A DNA stretch of 64,000 nt from Mesorhizobium sp. WSM2240 (GCF_040438645.1 NZ_CP159255.1:62001-126000); one strand, 5' to 3'. Counted from the stretch's first letter, positions 10,021 to 20,011 are shown. The notes: a model not told the origin generated them from the sequence alone. Made by a program: numbers and translations.

Positions 10021-11462
10021 TTGGTCACCGGGGGTGCTGCCGGAAACCAATTGTCTTTCAGCGTCATGTAGAGGGGAACAGGGTCGATCGCGGCACGCGG
10101 TCTGCCGCCGCGTTTGAGTCTCGCCAGCTCTTCCTGGACCGGATCGGCGTAAAGTTCCGAAAAATCGAGATCGCGCCGCACAAAGACGATCACTGACGTA
10201 CCTTGGTCGACATAGATCGTCGGCGGGATGTTGCGCGAATCCTCGAAAGCCTCCTTGGCCAATTCGGTCATCGTGCTTGCGGAGCGTTCGATCGCGATCT
10301 GACGGGCTTCCTCTTCCGTCCGCTCCGGATCGATCGTGATCGTCGTCACCTCGCCAGTGATAGGATCGACACGGGTAATCGTCTCCTGGCGGCGGCCGCC
10401 GCTCGGGTCGGCGAGCGCCGAAAGGTATTCCGCCGCACCGCCAACGATCGACAGCACGATCGCCGAGCCGAAGCGTTCCAGCCAGTGGCGATCGACACGA
10501 CCGGCCATGCCGCCACGGCCAAGGCTGTCAGCACCAGGCGAGCCGATGTTGACCGACACGCCGTCGGACCGGATCATCCGGTTCCAGACGACAAAGACCC
10601 GCGTCTGGCCGCGTGCAATGCCGGACTTGTATTCGCCGGTAAGGCGCGACCCTTTCGGGATCAGCACACGACGACCGTCAAGCGAGTAGACATCCTCGCG
10701 CACGACCGCCCGCACCATTCCAGGCAAGTCGGTGTTGATGGCAGTTTCAAGAAAACCGCGGATCATGGTGCCCTCTGCAATCAGGGCATCCGTGCGGTTA
10801 TTCTTCGTCGCCGTCGCCTTGGCGTTGCGACTTACTTCGGCCTGGGCGAGGAACGCCTTGTTGGGGTCCAGGTCTGCCCCAGGAACAGGAACGAGCTGGC
10901 CGTCGCCGGCGATCGCCGCGGCCGCTTCGCCTGCCGGGGCGTCCTGTTCCCCGTCAGTGACAATCTGACTCGAGCGCAGCCGCTCCCACAGCTCCTTTTC
11001 TTCCTGCTCCTTTCGCTTGCGCTCTTCCTCCGCCAGCCTAGCCTCTTCCTCTCGGCGGCGGGCCTCCTCCTCGGCAAGCCGGCGGGCTTCGGCTTCGCGC
11101 ATTTGCTGTTCGAGCAAGCGCCGCTGCTCCTCAAGATCGACGCCCGGCGCGACTGTCTGGTCGACGTCGGCCGATTGTTGCGGTGGCGGTGTCTGAGGAG
11201 GCGGGATGACAATCTGGTCTTGCGGTGGCAATTCCGTCGCCGGCGTCGCCGGCTGGCGGGGTTGAAAGGTCGAGGTCTCGAAAGCCTCTTCGTCGTTCGA
11301 TGTCGTGTTCCGGTCGGACGGTCCGCTCGGCCAGTTGATATACAACAGCCCGCCGGCCAGCAGCAGCCCGATCCCGGCTATGCCGAGTTTCGTACCCAAA
11401 CCTGCATTTCGCCGGGCAACCGGGCTACCACCGTCGAGCTCATGATAGTCTATGTTCGACAT
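10017..11462 (-). CDS. virB10: VirB10/TrbI-type scaffold protein
   Basis: A 481-residue protein that spans from the inner membrane to the outer-membrane core complex. The layout is classical: a short cytoplasmic N-terminus, one membrane helix at about residues 26-42, a Pro/Gln-rich periplasmic stretch, a long Glu/Arg-rich helical stalk (about 120-165), and a conserved C-terminal beta-barrel domain that begins with the segment IRGFLETAINTDLPG. Its start overlaps the virB9 stop (TGATG) and its stop overlaps the virB11 start. An antisense open frame of 440 codons covers it and is a GC-rich shadow. Confidence 0.95.
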   Translation of the reverse strand: MSNIDYHELDGGSPVARRNAGLGTKLGIAGIGLLLAGGLLYINWPSGPSDRNTTSNDEEAFETSTFQPRQPATPATELPPQDQIVIPPPQTPPPQQSADVDQTVAPGVDLEEQRRLLEQQMREAEARRLAEEEARRREEEARLAEEERKRKEQEEKELWERLRSSQIVTDGEQDAPAGEAAAAIAGDGQLVPVPGADLDPNKAFLAQAEVSRNAKATATKNNRTDALIAEGTMIRGFLETAINTDLPGMVRAVVREDVYSLDGRRVLIPKGSRLTGEYKSGIARGQTRVFVVWNRMIRSDGVSVNIGSPGADSLGRGGMAGRVDRHWLERFGSAIVLSIVGGAAEYLSALADPSGGRRQETITRVDPITGEVTTITIDPERTEEEARQIAIERSASTMTELAKEAFEDSRNIPPTIYVDQGTSVIVFVRRDLDFSELYADPVQEELARLKRGGRPRAAIDPVPLYMTLKDNWFPAAPPVTK

Positions 11463-12271
11463 CAGCGGCTCCTCTGTTCGAACTGTCCACGCTTGCTCTT
11501 TTTGCTGAGCTTCGACGGGCCATAAATGTCTTCAATCGGATCCGGCATGCGTTGCGATGGAGATTGACGGTTATAGAGGCACAACGTTTTGTCGCCGGCC
11601 CGCAGGGTGAATTGCCGCGCAACCTTGTCGACGATCATGTACTCGCCTTCAGTGCGCAGGTTCACCAGAGATTCACGGCCTTTGGCTTCGACAACGAAGA
11701 TCGCCGGCACGTCGCCCGTGAATTGCAGGAACATTTTCCTCCCGTCATCGAACACGACCCGCGGCTTGAGCGAGTCATCACCGCGATAGGCGTAGTCGTA
11801 GTTCAGCATCGACGGGTCGATGTTTTTCAGCGACGGATTGAGGGCGCTTTCTTCGGCTTGGGCGAGGAGCCGCGCGTTCACGTCCTCGTCAGGGTATTTG
11901 AACCGAACATGAAACGATGCCCTGAGCGACGGTTCGCGCGAGCCGACGAGGAGCAGGGAATAGACCCGCTTGTTGGTGACGATGTTGACGTTGGTCTCGG
12001 CGTTTTCGACCAGCGGCTTGACGAACAGGATGCCCGAGCCCTTCTTCGGCACGATCGACCAACCGATCGTGTCGCCGGCCGAAATCGTCTCGATAACTTC
12101 CGTCGGGCTGAGCTGGACCATCGTCGAGACGCCGATCGCAGCCTGGATCGTCACGACATTGTCGTTGTTGAAGGTGACGTAGCGAATCCGGCCGTCGCGC
12201 GACAGCGCCGGGCACGACAACGCCAGGCAAAGCGCGGCCGACAGCGCGACCTTTCTCAGCCGCCGCCTCAT
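11462..12271 (-). CDS. virB9: VirB9 outer-membrane core protein
   Basis: A 269-residue periplasmic component that, with VirB7 and VirB10, forms the outer-membrane core of the channel. An N-terminal Sec signal peptide is clear ([20 protein letters not shown]), with likely cleavage after the ALS near residue 24. The body has the VirB9 pattern of a beta-sandwich region followed by the YDYAYRG and [15 protein letters not shown] segments typical of the C-terminal VirB7-binding domain. The ATG overlaps the virB8 stop as ATGA. Confidence 0.93.
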   Translation of the reverse strand: MRRRLRKVALSAALCLALSCPALSRDGRIRYVTFNNDNVVTIQAAIGVSTMVQLSPTEVIETISAGDTIGWSIVPKKGSGILFVKPLVENAETNVNIVTNKRVYSLLLVGSREPSLRASFHVRFKYPDEDVNARLLAQAEESALNPSLKNIDPSMLNYDYAYRGDDSLKPRVVFDDGRKMFLQFTGDVPAIFVVEAKGRESLVNLRTEGEYMIVDKVARQFTLRAGDKTLCLYNRQSPSQRMPDPIEDIYGPSKLSKKSKRGQFEQRSR

Positions 12272-12984
12272 TGTACCGTCCTGTCGGCCGGCGTGGCGTC
12301 GGGAAGCGATTCCTGGTCACGCCGATATTCCGCGACCTGAAAGCCCAATGGATTGTCGAACCGATACTCGTTCTTGAGTGGGGTGCTAGTGTAGCGGAAT
12401 TTGACGACCGCCACCCAGTGCTCACGCCGCGTCGTGTTCTGCCGCTTCTCTTCTGTCGAAAGGCGGACCGTTGCCGTCGTGCGATTGAGGAACGACACCG
12501 ACTTCACCGTTACGCTGATGGTCGTGTCGGTCCCGTAGCGCTTGTCTTTGGAACTCGGATTCGAGGGCGTAAATTCCCGCACGAGATCGTCGGCGGCAGA
12601 TCCGGTCGAATAAAGCTGCGCCAGATCGAAATTCGATTTGATCATGCGCGGGTCGTAGGTCTCGCGCGCCCGGATATAGCGCACGATATTCGCCGCCGTG
12701 ACCGCTTCATCCTGGGACAGATCACCCGGTTTCAGGGCTCGTGCAATTTCCAGGTAGCCGGTCGTCTTGTCGACAGCGACCATGTAGGGTTCGTATTGCT
12801 TGAGCGGAAAAAGCAGGACGAGCGCCACCAGAGAGAGAAGCGCGATGGCGCCGAAAACTCCGGTCAGCAGCCACGCGAACGTTCGTGATCGCCGTAAACT
12901 GCGATGGGTATCGTCTTCCCACGACTTGCCCTGTTGGAAGTACCGCTGGTCGACTACGCCTGTTTCGGTCGGTTCATTTGACAC
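12268..12984 (-). CDS. virB8: VirB8 inner-membrane assembly protein
   Basis: A 238-residue bitopic protein with a short cytoplasmic tail, a membrane helix at about residues 36-59, and a periplasmic NTF2-like domain that starts with the typical [12 protein letters not shown] segment. VirB8 nucleates assembly by contacting VirB9 and VirB10. The start is GTG 12984; no in-frame ATG lies near the beginning of the conserved region, and AAGG lies about ten bases upstream. It overlaps virB9 by four bases. The gap of about 98 bases to virB6 holds no gene. Confidence 0.92.
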   Translation of the reverse strand: MSNEPTETGVVDQRYFQQGKSWEDDTHRSLRRSRTFAWLLTGVFGAIALLSLVALVLLFPLKQYEPYMVAVDKTTGYLEIARALKPGDLSQDEAVTAANIVRYIRARETYDPRMIKSNFDLAQLYSTGSAADDLVREFTPSNPSSKDKRYGTDTTISVTVKSVSFLNRTTATVRLSTEEKRQNTTRREHWVAVVKFRYTSTPLKNEYRFDNPLGFQVAEYRRDQESLPDATPADRTVQ

Positions 12985-13082
12985 TTTAATTTAGCCTTGT
13001 TTTCAAGCTTTCTTCTCGACGCCATCAGATCCCATTGGACTTGATGACGAATTCGGCGCTTTCTGCAGTCTACCCGTAGACC

Positions 13083-14120
13083 CTATAGCGAGGACGCGTT
13101 CCTAGCTGTCTCGCGTTGAATATTGATCGCCCTCATATCAGACGCGAATCTCTGTCGACCTTCCGCCGATCCCCGCAGGAATGATCCACCGGCGCGCGTC
13201 GTTGTGCGGGTCACGACGTTGTCTGCCGCGCCCCTTGCAGACCGCCACATGGAGCCGATCGCTCCGGCAGTTCCTATCGGTCCGCTCCCCGTCAGGATGC
13301 CGGCGATGATCGGCACCTGTAGCAGGACGTAGAAGCCGACCAAAGTGACCAGCAAAAGCGGCATGACGTGCGCGAGCTTGCCGGTAATATCGGTGCCGCC
13401 ACCACCGTCCATGGCAGTAACCGAGAGCTGCACCATGTAGTAGTAGAAGCCGAGAAACCCGTAGATCAGCAATTGCTGCACCACCAAGTTCGCGGTGACG
13501 GTGAAAAAGCCCTCGGTAAATTTGAATGAATAATTGAAGAGGGCCATGATGATCCACACCGGCCCAAGAGCCAGGATGATGAACAGCAGCACCTTGGCGG
13601 CAATGATCGCGGCGACGGCGACGCCGATGAAAAGCAGCGTGAAAATAATGATGATGATGGCCAGAAGCGCACCAAAAAAGTCGGTTAAGGAGCCGGTGTA
13701 GATCAACGGCACGACCCTTAGCGTCGCTTCGTAAAGACCGTCGAACATCGCCGGCACCGCATCGACCGAAGAAACCTGAGTGCCGGTGGTCGACGAAATC
13801 GTCTGGACGATCCGATTGGCCAGAATTTCCGGGATCGACTGCACCAGCGTATAGATTGTCTCGGAGAACGGGGCCCAGTTGGTGACAAACCAATAGATGG
13901 CGATCGCCCGGCCGAGCCGCCACGCAGCCTCCAGTGGCGAGGCCGTCGAGCGGCCGAATATCTGCATGTAACCCCAAACGACCACGTAGAGGACCAGCAT
14001 CGCGAAAAACAGGTTTTCGCTATAAAGGCCGACGCGCTTGTAAAGGACCTCTACAAAGCGAGCCCCGGCCTGATCCACGCCGTTCAGAAGGTCGCTGATG
14101 ATGGTCGAAACAGGGTTCAT
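13083..14120 (-). CDS. virB6: VirB6/TrbL polytopic channel protein
   Basis: A 345-residue polytopic inner-membrane protein with about six to eight hydrophobic segments between residues 35 and 275, and a soluble C-terminus. VirB6 forms part of the inner-membrane passage for substrate. The family signature region with a central conserved Trp is present (ALGPVWIIMALF). The ATG at 14120 is one base downstream of the stop of the small lipoprotein gene, with GGAAT as ribosome site inside that gene, so the two are probably translationally coupled. Confidence 0.92.
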   Translation of the reverse strand: MNPVSTIISDLLNGVDQAGARFVEVLYKRVGLYSENLFFAMLVLYVVVWGYMQIFGRSTASPLEAAWRLGRAIAIYWFVTNWAPFSETIYTLVQSIPEILANRIVQTISSTTGTQVSSVDAVPAMFDGLYEATLRVVPLIYTGSLTDFFGALLAIIIIIFTLLFIGVAVAAIIAAKVLLFIILALGPVWIIMALFNYSFKFTEGFFTVTANLVVQQLLIYGFLGFYYYMVQLSVTAMDGGGGTDITGKLAHVMPLLLVTLVGFYVLLQVPIIAGILTGSGPIGTAGAIGSMWRSARGAADNVVTRTTTRAGGSFLRGSAEGRQRFASDMRAINIQRETARNASSL

Positions 14121-14121
14121 T

Positions 14122-14295
14122 TTATTCCGACAACACGTTGTCGAATGCCGAGTTAACCGGCTTCAGCTCGCCGCACTCATCGTTGGCCGCATACGAGGAA
14201 ATCGGGCCGCAGGGCGCCTTGAGCTCGCGGCCGGGCCTTGCGCAAGCAGTTGCCAGGGCGGCCATCATCAACGCCAAGAACACCCGAGAATTCAT
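14122..14295 (-). CDS. virB7: VirB7-like small lipoprotein
   Basis: A 57-codon gene read directly from the minus strand. The product starts MNSRVFLALMMAALATAC, a short charged N-terminus, a hydrophobic core and a cysteine at residue 18 placed like a lipobox (ATA-C; the -3 residue is Ala instead of Leu). Three more cysteines or prolines follow in a 39-residue mature part. Position between virB5 and virB6, size and lipoprotein signal match VirB7/EexN-type proteins, which anchor VirB9 to the outer membrane or give entry exclusion; the sequence does not decide between these. It is one base from the virB6 start. Confidence 0.75.
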   Translation of the reverse strand: MNSRVFLALMMAALATACARPGRELKAPCGPISSYAANDECGELKPVNSAFDNVLSE

Positions 14296-14379
14296 GCACT
14301 ATCTCCGCCGTTAGAGTCACGATCGCCGGCACCGTTCCCCCGGACCGATGCCGGCGACCTCACCCCCGCAAGAATTCGC

Positions 14380-15117
14380 CTACTGCGAACCGCCGGCATT
14401 CTTGAATGGGTTCACGTCTTTGAATTGCAGCATCTTTTGAACCTGAGATTGCTGCGTCAGCCGGAACTTCAGGTCTTCGTTGAGGGCCGACACCGCGCCG
14501 TTCTGGACGCCGATAAGCTCATTGATCGAGCGCGCTGTTTCCAGCTGCATCCGCGTATTCTCGTCGACCGAACCCTTGACGTTCTCCGCCTGACCGATCT
14601 GGCCGGTCGCCGATTGCAGCGACTGTTCCCGGGTTGTCACGCCCTGCGAAGCTTGCTGGGTCAGTGCAGCCAGCAGCGCAGAGGTGTTGACGCTGCCGCT
14701 GTAAAGGCTGTTCACGGCGCCTGGGTCTTCACCCTGGATGACGGCCTTCAGCTGCTTGACCAACTGCAGGCCGTTGATCACCGCGCCGGCGATCTGTTGT
14801 GCCTGACCACCGAGCCCGCCGAACGAAAGCGTCCCGCCGTTGAGAACCGATCCGAACGATGGCGCAGCGGCGATCGACATCCCCCCGCCAAGACCCTGTT
14901 GACTGATACCGAGCGAGCCGTTTCGCGTCCCGGAAAGCGCCTGCAGGATCTCCTTCGACTTCTCAAGGATGTCGTCATTGCTCCTCATGATCGAATTGGT
15001 GTTTTCGGCGTTTTCTCGCGCGACATCCAGATTCGCGCCGTCGATCACTGCGATTTGGGCATTCCCGAGCGCAGTCGAGGCGACCAGGAATAGCGATGCT
15101 GCAACAGTCCGTTTCAT
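14380..15117 (-). CDS. virB5: VirB5-type minor pilus protein
   Basis: A 245-residue exported protein. The start ATG 15117 has a good ribosome site (AAAGGAGC) and is followed by a Sec signal peptide (MKRTVAASLFLVASTALGNA). The mature part is helical, rich in Gln, Asn and Ser, with a Gly-rich loop at about residues 70-110 and a C-terminal coiled-coil-like region, as in VirB5/TrbJ-like tip adhesins. Upstream in-frame codons to 15171 overlap the preceding gene and lack a ribosome site. The identification rests on position, signal peptide and helical pattern. Confidence 0.8.
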   Translation of the reverse strand: MKRTVAASLFLVASTALGNAQIAVIDGANLDVARENAENTNSIMRSNDDILEKSKEILQALSGTRNGSLGISQQGLGGGMSIAAAPSFGSVLNGGTLSFGGLGGQAQQIAGAVINGLQLVKQLKAVIQGEDPGAVNSLYSGSVNTSALLAALTQQASQGVTTREQSLQSATGQIGQAENVKGSVDENTRMQLETARSINELIGVQNGAVSALNEDLKFRLTQQSQVQKMLQFKDVNPFKNAGGSQ

Positions 15118-15136
15118 TACGGGTGCTCCTTTCACT

Positions 15137-16312
15137 CTATTGCGCGTTGCGTTGCATATGTTCCAAAGCACCCGCCGCCGCGTCGGCGTTGGGAACGTGC
15201 GTGATTTCTTCAGCGCCGCCCGATCCTGTGACGCGCTTGGCGCAGCCGGGCCACAAAGGCTCCGGCACTTCTAGCCTGCCGAGGATGACGGGATCGCACG
15301 AGAAGGGGTTTTCCGTGCCCTCACTGGTGCCAAATCTGGACACCTGAGAAAGCTTGGTGTTGCGCTGGAGAAGACGGGCGTTCAACAGTTCGTTCACCGC
15401 TGCAGAACCCTGGATTAGCTGGTTGAGCAGGTCGGCATTCAAACCGCGCGCCGTGGAGTTTTCGTCCCAGGCGTCCATGTATTCTTCCTTGGTCCCGACA
15501 CCCGCCGCCAACGTGTCGATGAGACTGGAATACTGCGATCGCTGCGCGCTGCCTGTTTCGAGCCCAGTAGCCGTCTTGTTGACGGCAGTGACGCCGCCCG
15601 TCTGTGCAGCACCGGCAGCGCCGGTGCCGCTAGCCTGGATACTGAAGGGCGGTGGGGCAGCAGCCGGGGCCTTTCCCGACCCCACATACTCATTGAAATA
15701 TCCATGCCAGCGCCCGACGCCGGCCGCCCAATTGGCCTGTTCGGCCGCCGTCGAACCGTTATAGTAGGATGCGAGGCATGCGTAGTTCGTGCCGCCGCAT
15801 TTCTTGACCGCCTGGCTCAGCAGCTTCACCCCGCCCTCAATATTCTGTTCGTTGATGTCGCGATCGAAGCCGAGGCCGCGTCCCGTGCCCTTGGTGAGCT
15901 GCATCGCCCCTTTCACGCCGGTATGGCTGCCGGCGCAGGTGTCGAAGCGCGCTTCCTGGTAGGACACGGACAGTGCCACTCCTTCCGAAACGCCATACTT
16001 CTTTGCGTAGTATCGAATGAGCGACACATTGCCCGCATCGCGGGCGAGCGCCTGTTGTGGCGAGCGCCGAAACATTTCGTTCCGGTATTTGTTCGAGTAG
16101 GTGCAGGCGACGGCCTTGCGCTGTCCGGTTTCAGACGTCTTGTCCTCATGGGAACTGTCGTTCTGAAATTCATCTTTTTTTCGCTCGACGAGGTTGGGAT
16201 CGTCTTCAACAGCGATTTGTGCCAGACCAATGCTCGGGGAGATGAGCATCGGCGCTGTCACGACCGTTGCGAACAATGCGGCCATCGGGCCGGCCTTAAG
16301 CTGCTTGCTCAT
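15137..16312 (-). CDS. Lytic transglycosylase inside the virB operon
   Basis: A 391-residue exported protein with an SLT-type transglycosylase domain. The signal peptide is at residues 1-32 (ends GLAQ), the catalytic glutamate is E120 in SYQEARFD, followed by GAMQLTKGT, which matches the ESR/GxMQ pattern of the family, and an ASYYNGS segment near residue 205. A Gly/Ala/Pro-rich linker leads to a C-terminal helical region that ends with conserved cysteines. The ATG at 16312 overlaps the end of virB4 by 17 bases. It is the second peptidoglycan-cleaving enzyme of the operon, after virB1, and probably opens the wall for the channel. Confidence 0.88.
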   Translation of the reverse strand: MSKQLKAGPMAALFATVVTAPMLISPSIGLAQIAVEDDPNLVERKKDEFQNDSSHEDKTSETGQRKAVACTYSNKYRNEMFRRSPQQALARDAGNVSLIRYYAKKYGVSEGVALSVSYQEARFDTCAGSHTGVKGAMQLTKGTGRGLGFDRDINEQNIEGGVKLLSQAVKKCGGTNYACLASYYNGSTAAEQANWAAGVGRWHGYFNEYVGSGKAPAAAPPPFSIQASGTGAAGAAQTGGVTAVNKTATGLETGSAQRSQYSSLIDTLAAGVGTKEEYMDAWDENSTARGLNADLLNQLIQGSAAVNELLNARLLQRNTKLSQVSRFGTSEGTENPFSCDPVILGRLEVPEPLWPGCAKRVTGSGGAEEITHVPNADAAAGALEHMQRNAQ

Positions 16313-18706
16313 CCGCTTCCCTCTCCCATCCACAAAAATAGGGGAGCCATGCCGTCGGCTCGTCGCCGTGGCGCCTGCGCAGTTCCTCACACTCACGAAC
16401 GGTTTTTTCGTTGCCCGACAGGACCTTGACCAGGTCCGGCATCGTCGAAAGGTCGAGTTTGGCGACGATCGAATCCGACGCATGTTTCACAAGAAATGCG
16501 CGGCTTTCCTTCGCCGTCTCCCTGACAAACCGGAACTCCTTGGCCGTCAAGGTGAACCGTCTGCGGTAGGATTCCTGATCGGCCTTCGGGTTCGGGAAGA
16601 AAATGTTGGTGGAGGTCTGCTCAATCAGCGTGTTCGAGATCGCCGACTTTGCAACGTCGTCCGCGGATTGGGTGCCGAAGCCGACCACGCCGTTGCGCTT
16701 ACGGATCGTCTTCAACAGGTCCTTTATGAACTCGACGAAAACGTCGTCATCCAGGAGCTTCCAGCCTTCATCGAGGAATACCAGGAAGGGATCGCCGTTT
16801 ATCTCCTGATCGATGCGGAAGAACATATAGAGCAGCGCCGCCGTGCGGATTTTCGGCTCGTTCAGGATTTTGGTCATGTCGAAGCCGATCACCGCCGACG
16901 AGAAGTCGAGTTGGTCGGTTGCATTGTTGAAGAGCCACCCTCTGCTCTTCATGTCGAGCCACGGCTCGAGCCGTTGAGTCAGGTCGTTCATCCCCGGTTG
17001 CAATCGACCGCGCAGGACCTCCGGCAACATCGAAAAGACGCGTCGCTCTTTCGGGATCCTGAAAATCTGATCGACCGCATCGCCGATGACCCGGATCTCG
17101 GCGGGTTCCAACGTGCCGTTGTCAGGCTTCAGCAGGTACTGCAGCAACGTATCGACGAATGACCGATTTTCCGGCGTGTCGTCCAACTGCAGGGGCGCGA
17201 AACCGGTTTGAACACCGGGTTCCAGCACTTCATAGCGGCCGCCGAGCGCTCGCACGAAGATCTCCGCGCCGCGATCCTTGTCAAAATAGACGCAGCGCGG
17301 CCGAGGCTCGACCCTCATGCTTTGAGCCAGCAGGAAGGACATTGCCACGGTCTTGCCCCAGCCGGTCGGGCCAAAGACCGTGAAATTTCCCACGTCGTCC
17401 ACATGGAAATTGAAATAGTAGGCAGTTTGGCTTGTCGTCTCGAGCAGGGCGATCGGACGCTTCCAATGCAGCCGGTCTTTCTGGCCGGACGGGAAATTAT
17501 GCCCCGAAAACAGGCCCGCGAAATTCATCGACGAGATCAACGCCTTGCGCGCGACGTAGCTGAAATTTCCCGGCAGTTGCGCCCAAAACGCCGGCTCCAT
17601 GTTCAGGCGCTCACGTACCGGGATAATTGCCAGACGCGACATTTCCGACTGCACGTCAGAAATTGCCTTGTTGAGCTCCGGAACAGACCGCGCGACCACG
17701 CAAACCGTCAAATGATGGCTGCCGAACACGACTTCGCCTTGCGCGAGCTTGTCCATGCCATCGTGAACCGACTGCTCGACTGAGGTGCCCCCTTCGTCAG
17801 AGCCAACAACTTGTCGACTGATCTTGCGGATTTGCCCCATTGCGGCAACGCGGTCCTCCAGGGCAAAGGATTGCGTAATGATGATCTCATGAGGCAACCG
17901 CAGAAGCCCGTCGAGGCCACCCGGGGTCGTGTAGGGGGATATTCCTTCATCGAGATCATCGCGGCCAATTTCGATGTAGAAGGTTCCGCCCCTTTGATTT
18001 CGATCGCCTCGCGCCCGAACAGCAGTTGCCGCGTCGGAATTGCCTCAGCCAAACTCATTCGGGGAAGCGGGACTTCCACCTCATCGGCGCCGGCGAGGAT
18101 CTTGGCTAGAAATTCAGCAGGCTCCGAAAATGCGCTGCCGTTGCGCTCGACCACCTCCAGCTTCCGTGCCCCATAGGCACTGAAATCCTGCACGAGACTG
18201 TCGGTCACGTCGTGCAGTTCCTTGAGTGCTTCGGCGCGGGTTTCCTCGCCGGCCGACTGCAACCGAAACTGATCAAAAATCTTGTCCACCCAGCCGATCT
18301 TGCCGGCCATCGGCCGGCGTATAACCGTCATGTAAACTTCGTTGACGAACAGGTTCTTGGAGGACAGCGCCTCCATGTAGCGCGCGTCCAGCTCCGCGAC
18401 GAACGGATTGTCGAAGCTTCCCTCGATGTCCGGCCTGATGTGACGACGGATGATCGTCGCATAGACGGAAAAGCGCGACGACGAGAGATTGCGAAATGTC
18501 GTGTTGCGGTTCAGGACCCGGGCATTGAGCTCTGATTGGTCCATCGTCTGAAACGGCAGACCGCCCATGCGGATGACGCAGGCCAGAAAGCCCGCCTTGG
18601 TCACCAACACGTTATCATCCACATGACGCAAAAAGGGGACGTGTTCACTCACGCCCTGCTCCTTTTTGCGTTGCTTGCCGTATTTCAGATCAGCGTTGAT
18701 GCTCAC
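16296..18706 (-). pseudogene. virB4: VirB4 ATPase with an apparent -1 frameshift near 17,933
   Basis: The largest ATPase of the channel is encoded in two frames. The N-terminal part starts at GTG 18706, overlapping the virB3 stop as GTGA, and stays in frame to about 17,935, where it reads MKEYPPTRP. The family sequence then continues in another frame as GGLDGLLRLPHEIIITQSF down to the TAA at 16296. Walker A GPTGWGKT lies at 17349-17372 and Walker B (FLVFLDEGWKLL) follows. Adding one base in the CCTACACGACC stretch would give an intact protein of about 803 residues, the normal VirB4 length. All neighbours are intact, so a sequencing error is as likely as a real knock-out. Confidence 0.85.
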
Positions 18707-19005
18707 GGAGAATAGCTCCTGGCTCCCCAAAACGAGGTGTTTCCCATCGCCCGCTTGGTCAGAAAAAGGCGCTCGAAGATGTGGAACATGTGAATGTCGC
18801 GTTGACACAGATAGGCTGACACCCCGTGGCCGATCACGGCCACGAGGGGCGGAAGCAGAATGTTGCTGGTGGCGATGAAAAACACGACACCGATCAAGCC
18901 GTTCAGCCAAAAAACCTCGTAACGCACGCCCAACACCATTAGGGGGCGCGTTAGCGCGAGGCTCACAGGCTCTGCCGTCGGCAGGTCGTCTTCGTTGTCG
19001 TTCAT
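18703..19005 (-). CDS. virB3: VirB3 inner-membrane protein
   Basis: A 100-residue protein with the VirB3 pattern: an N-terminal SLALTRPLMVLGV motif, two closely spaced hydrophobic segments (about residues 33-47 and 49-65), and the family-typical HMFHIFERLF stretch before a short basic tail. It works with VirB4 in pilus biogenesis. Its start lies three bases after the virB2 stop, and its TGA overlaps the virB4 GTG. Confidence 0.9.
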   Translation of the reverse strand: MNDNEDDLPTAEPVSLALTRPLMVLGVRYEVFWLNGLIGVVFFIATSNILLPPLVAVIGHGVSAYLCQRDIHMFHIFERLFLTKRAMGNTSFWGARSYSP

Positions 19006-19008
19006 GCC

Positions 19009-19317
19009 CTAGCTCGAAGCGGTCTCGCGGATTGCGTCGACCAGTGTCGAGGCGCCAAACACGAAAGCGATGCCGACGACGATCGAGAATGCCAATGGCC
19101 AGGCCAAACGGCCGGTCATCGCCATAAACCCGAGGAAACAGACTGCAATAATCGCGATAGAGCGCGCGATGTTGCCCTGCAGGACGCCGACCAGCCAATC
19201 AAAGACGCCTTCGATGGGTGCAGCGTCCTGGGCGAAGGCCGCGACTGGCTGCAAAAGCGAGCCGATCGCAACGGCAGCGGCGAGCTGCAGTGTGAATTTA
19301 CTCCACTTCAATGACAT
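19009..19317 (-). CDS. virB2: VirB2 major pilin
   Basis: A 102-residue prepilin. The ATG at 19317 has a strong ribosome site (GGAAGGA, about six bases upstream). A long signal peptide ends at AAFA-QDAAP, giving a mature pilin of about 70 residues with two hydrophobic helices separated by a short basic loop (GRLAWP). This is the usual pilin topology. Earlier in-frame starts (19338, 19356) overlap virB1 and have no better ribosome site. Confidence 0.92.
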   Translation of the reverse strand: MSLKWSKFTLQLAAAVAIGSLLQPVAAFAQDAAPIEGVFDWLVGVLQGNIARSIAIIAVCFLGFMAMTGRLAWPLAFSIVVGIAFVFGASTLVDAIRETASS

Positions 19318-20011
19318 GTCCGTCCTTCCACGCATTTTCGAACTTCCCTTCTCCATTGATCTCAGACACTTTCGCCGGCTGCGACGAGCCGACCATGGCC
19401 GACAGCTTCCAGCGGTTGAGAACCTTGATGATGTAGCCGGCCGTCTCCGGAAACTCCGGAATGCCCCGGCTCTGACGAACGTTTGCGGGCCCGGCGTTGT
19501 ATGCGGCGAGCATCAACAATGGATCGCCGAACTCGTCGTGGAGATGCTTCAGGTATTTGATGCCGCCGCGAACATTCGCATCGACATCACACCTGTCACG
19601 AACGCCAAGATCGCCCGCGGTTTCCGGCATCAGCTGCATGATCCCCACAGCGCCCGCCGACGATTGCTTGCGCGCCGCGCCATGCCGGCTTTCGACCCAA
19701 GCCACAGCGTCGGCCAGGTCCGCATCAACACCCTCTTGCGCCGCCACCGCGCGGACGAGGTCGCTGACGGCCTTGCTATCGACTGCCGGACACTTAGTTG
19801 GCGGTAGAGCAGCCGACGACCGTGCCGTTGGGACCGCCTGATTCAACGTTACCTTATAAGCGGCAGATTTTTCGGCCCGAAACGCTGCGGCTACACGCGC
19901 TGCAATATTTGGCGGTTGCGGAGCCTGCCGAGAGACTGCATCCTGTGCTTGGCTTTGTGTTGCCAGCGCAACCCCTGCCGCAAGAATTCCGACGAATGAA
20001 ACTCTGGCCAT
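19298..20011 (-). CDS. virB1: VirB1 lytic transglycosylase
   Basis: A 237-residue exported SLT-family enzyme that cleaves glycan strands to let the apparatus through the wall. The signal peptide covers residues 1-22 (ends QSQAQ). The catalytic glutamate is E107 in AWVESRHG, followed by GIMQLMPETA (123-132) and AAYNAGP (169-175), the three classical SLT motifs. It is the first gene of the type IV operon and overlaps the start of virB2 by 20 bases. A sigma-70-like promoter lies 30-60 bases upstream. Confidence 0.93.
   Translation of the reverse strand: MARVSFVGILAAGVALATQSQAQDAVSRQAPQPPNIAARVAAAFRAEKSAAYKVTLNQAVPTARSSAALPPTKCPAVDSKAVSDLVRAVAAQEGVDADLADAVAWVESRHGAARKQSSAGAVGIMQLMPETAGDLGVRDRCDVDANVRGGIKYLKHLHDEFGDPLLMLAAYNAGPANVRQSRGIPEFPETAGYIIKVLNRWKLSAMVGSSQPAKVSEINGEGKFENAWKDGHVIEVE

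Noticed and set aside
10203..11525. Plus-strand frame of 440 codons
   Set aside because: It is antisense to virB10 and virB11, which carry clear family motifs; its translation is very rich in Arg and Asp with no domain.
17708..19198. A 496-residue protein starting at 19198
   Set aside because: Its first 160 residues are a shadow of virB3 and virB2; only the part from GTG 18706 is virB4.
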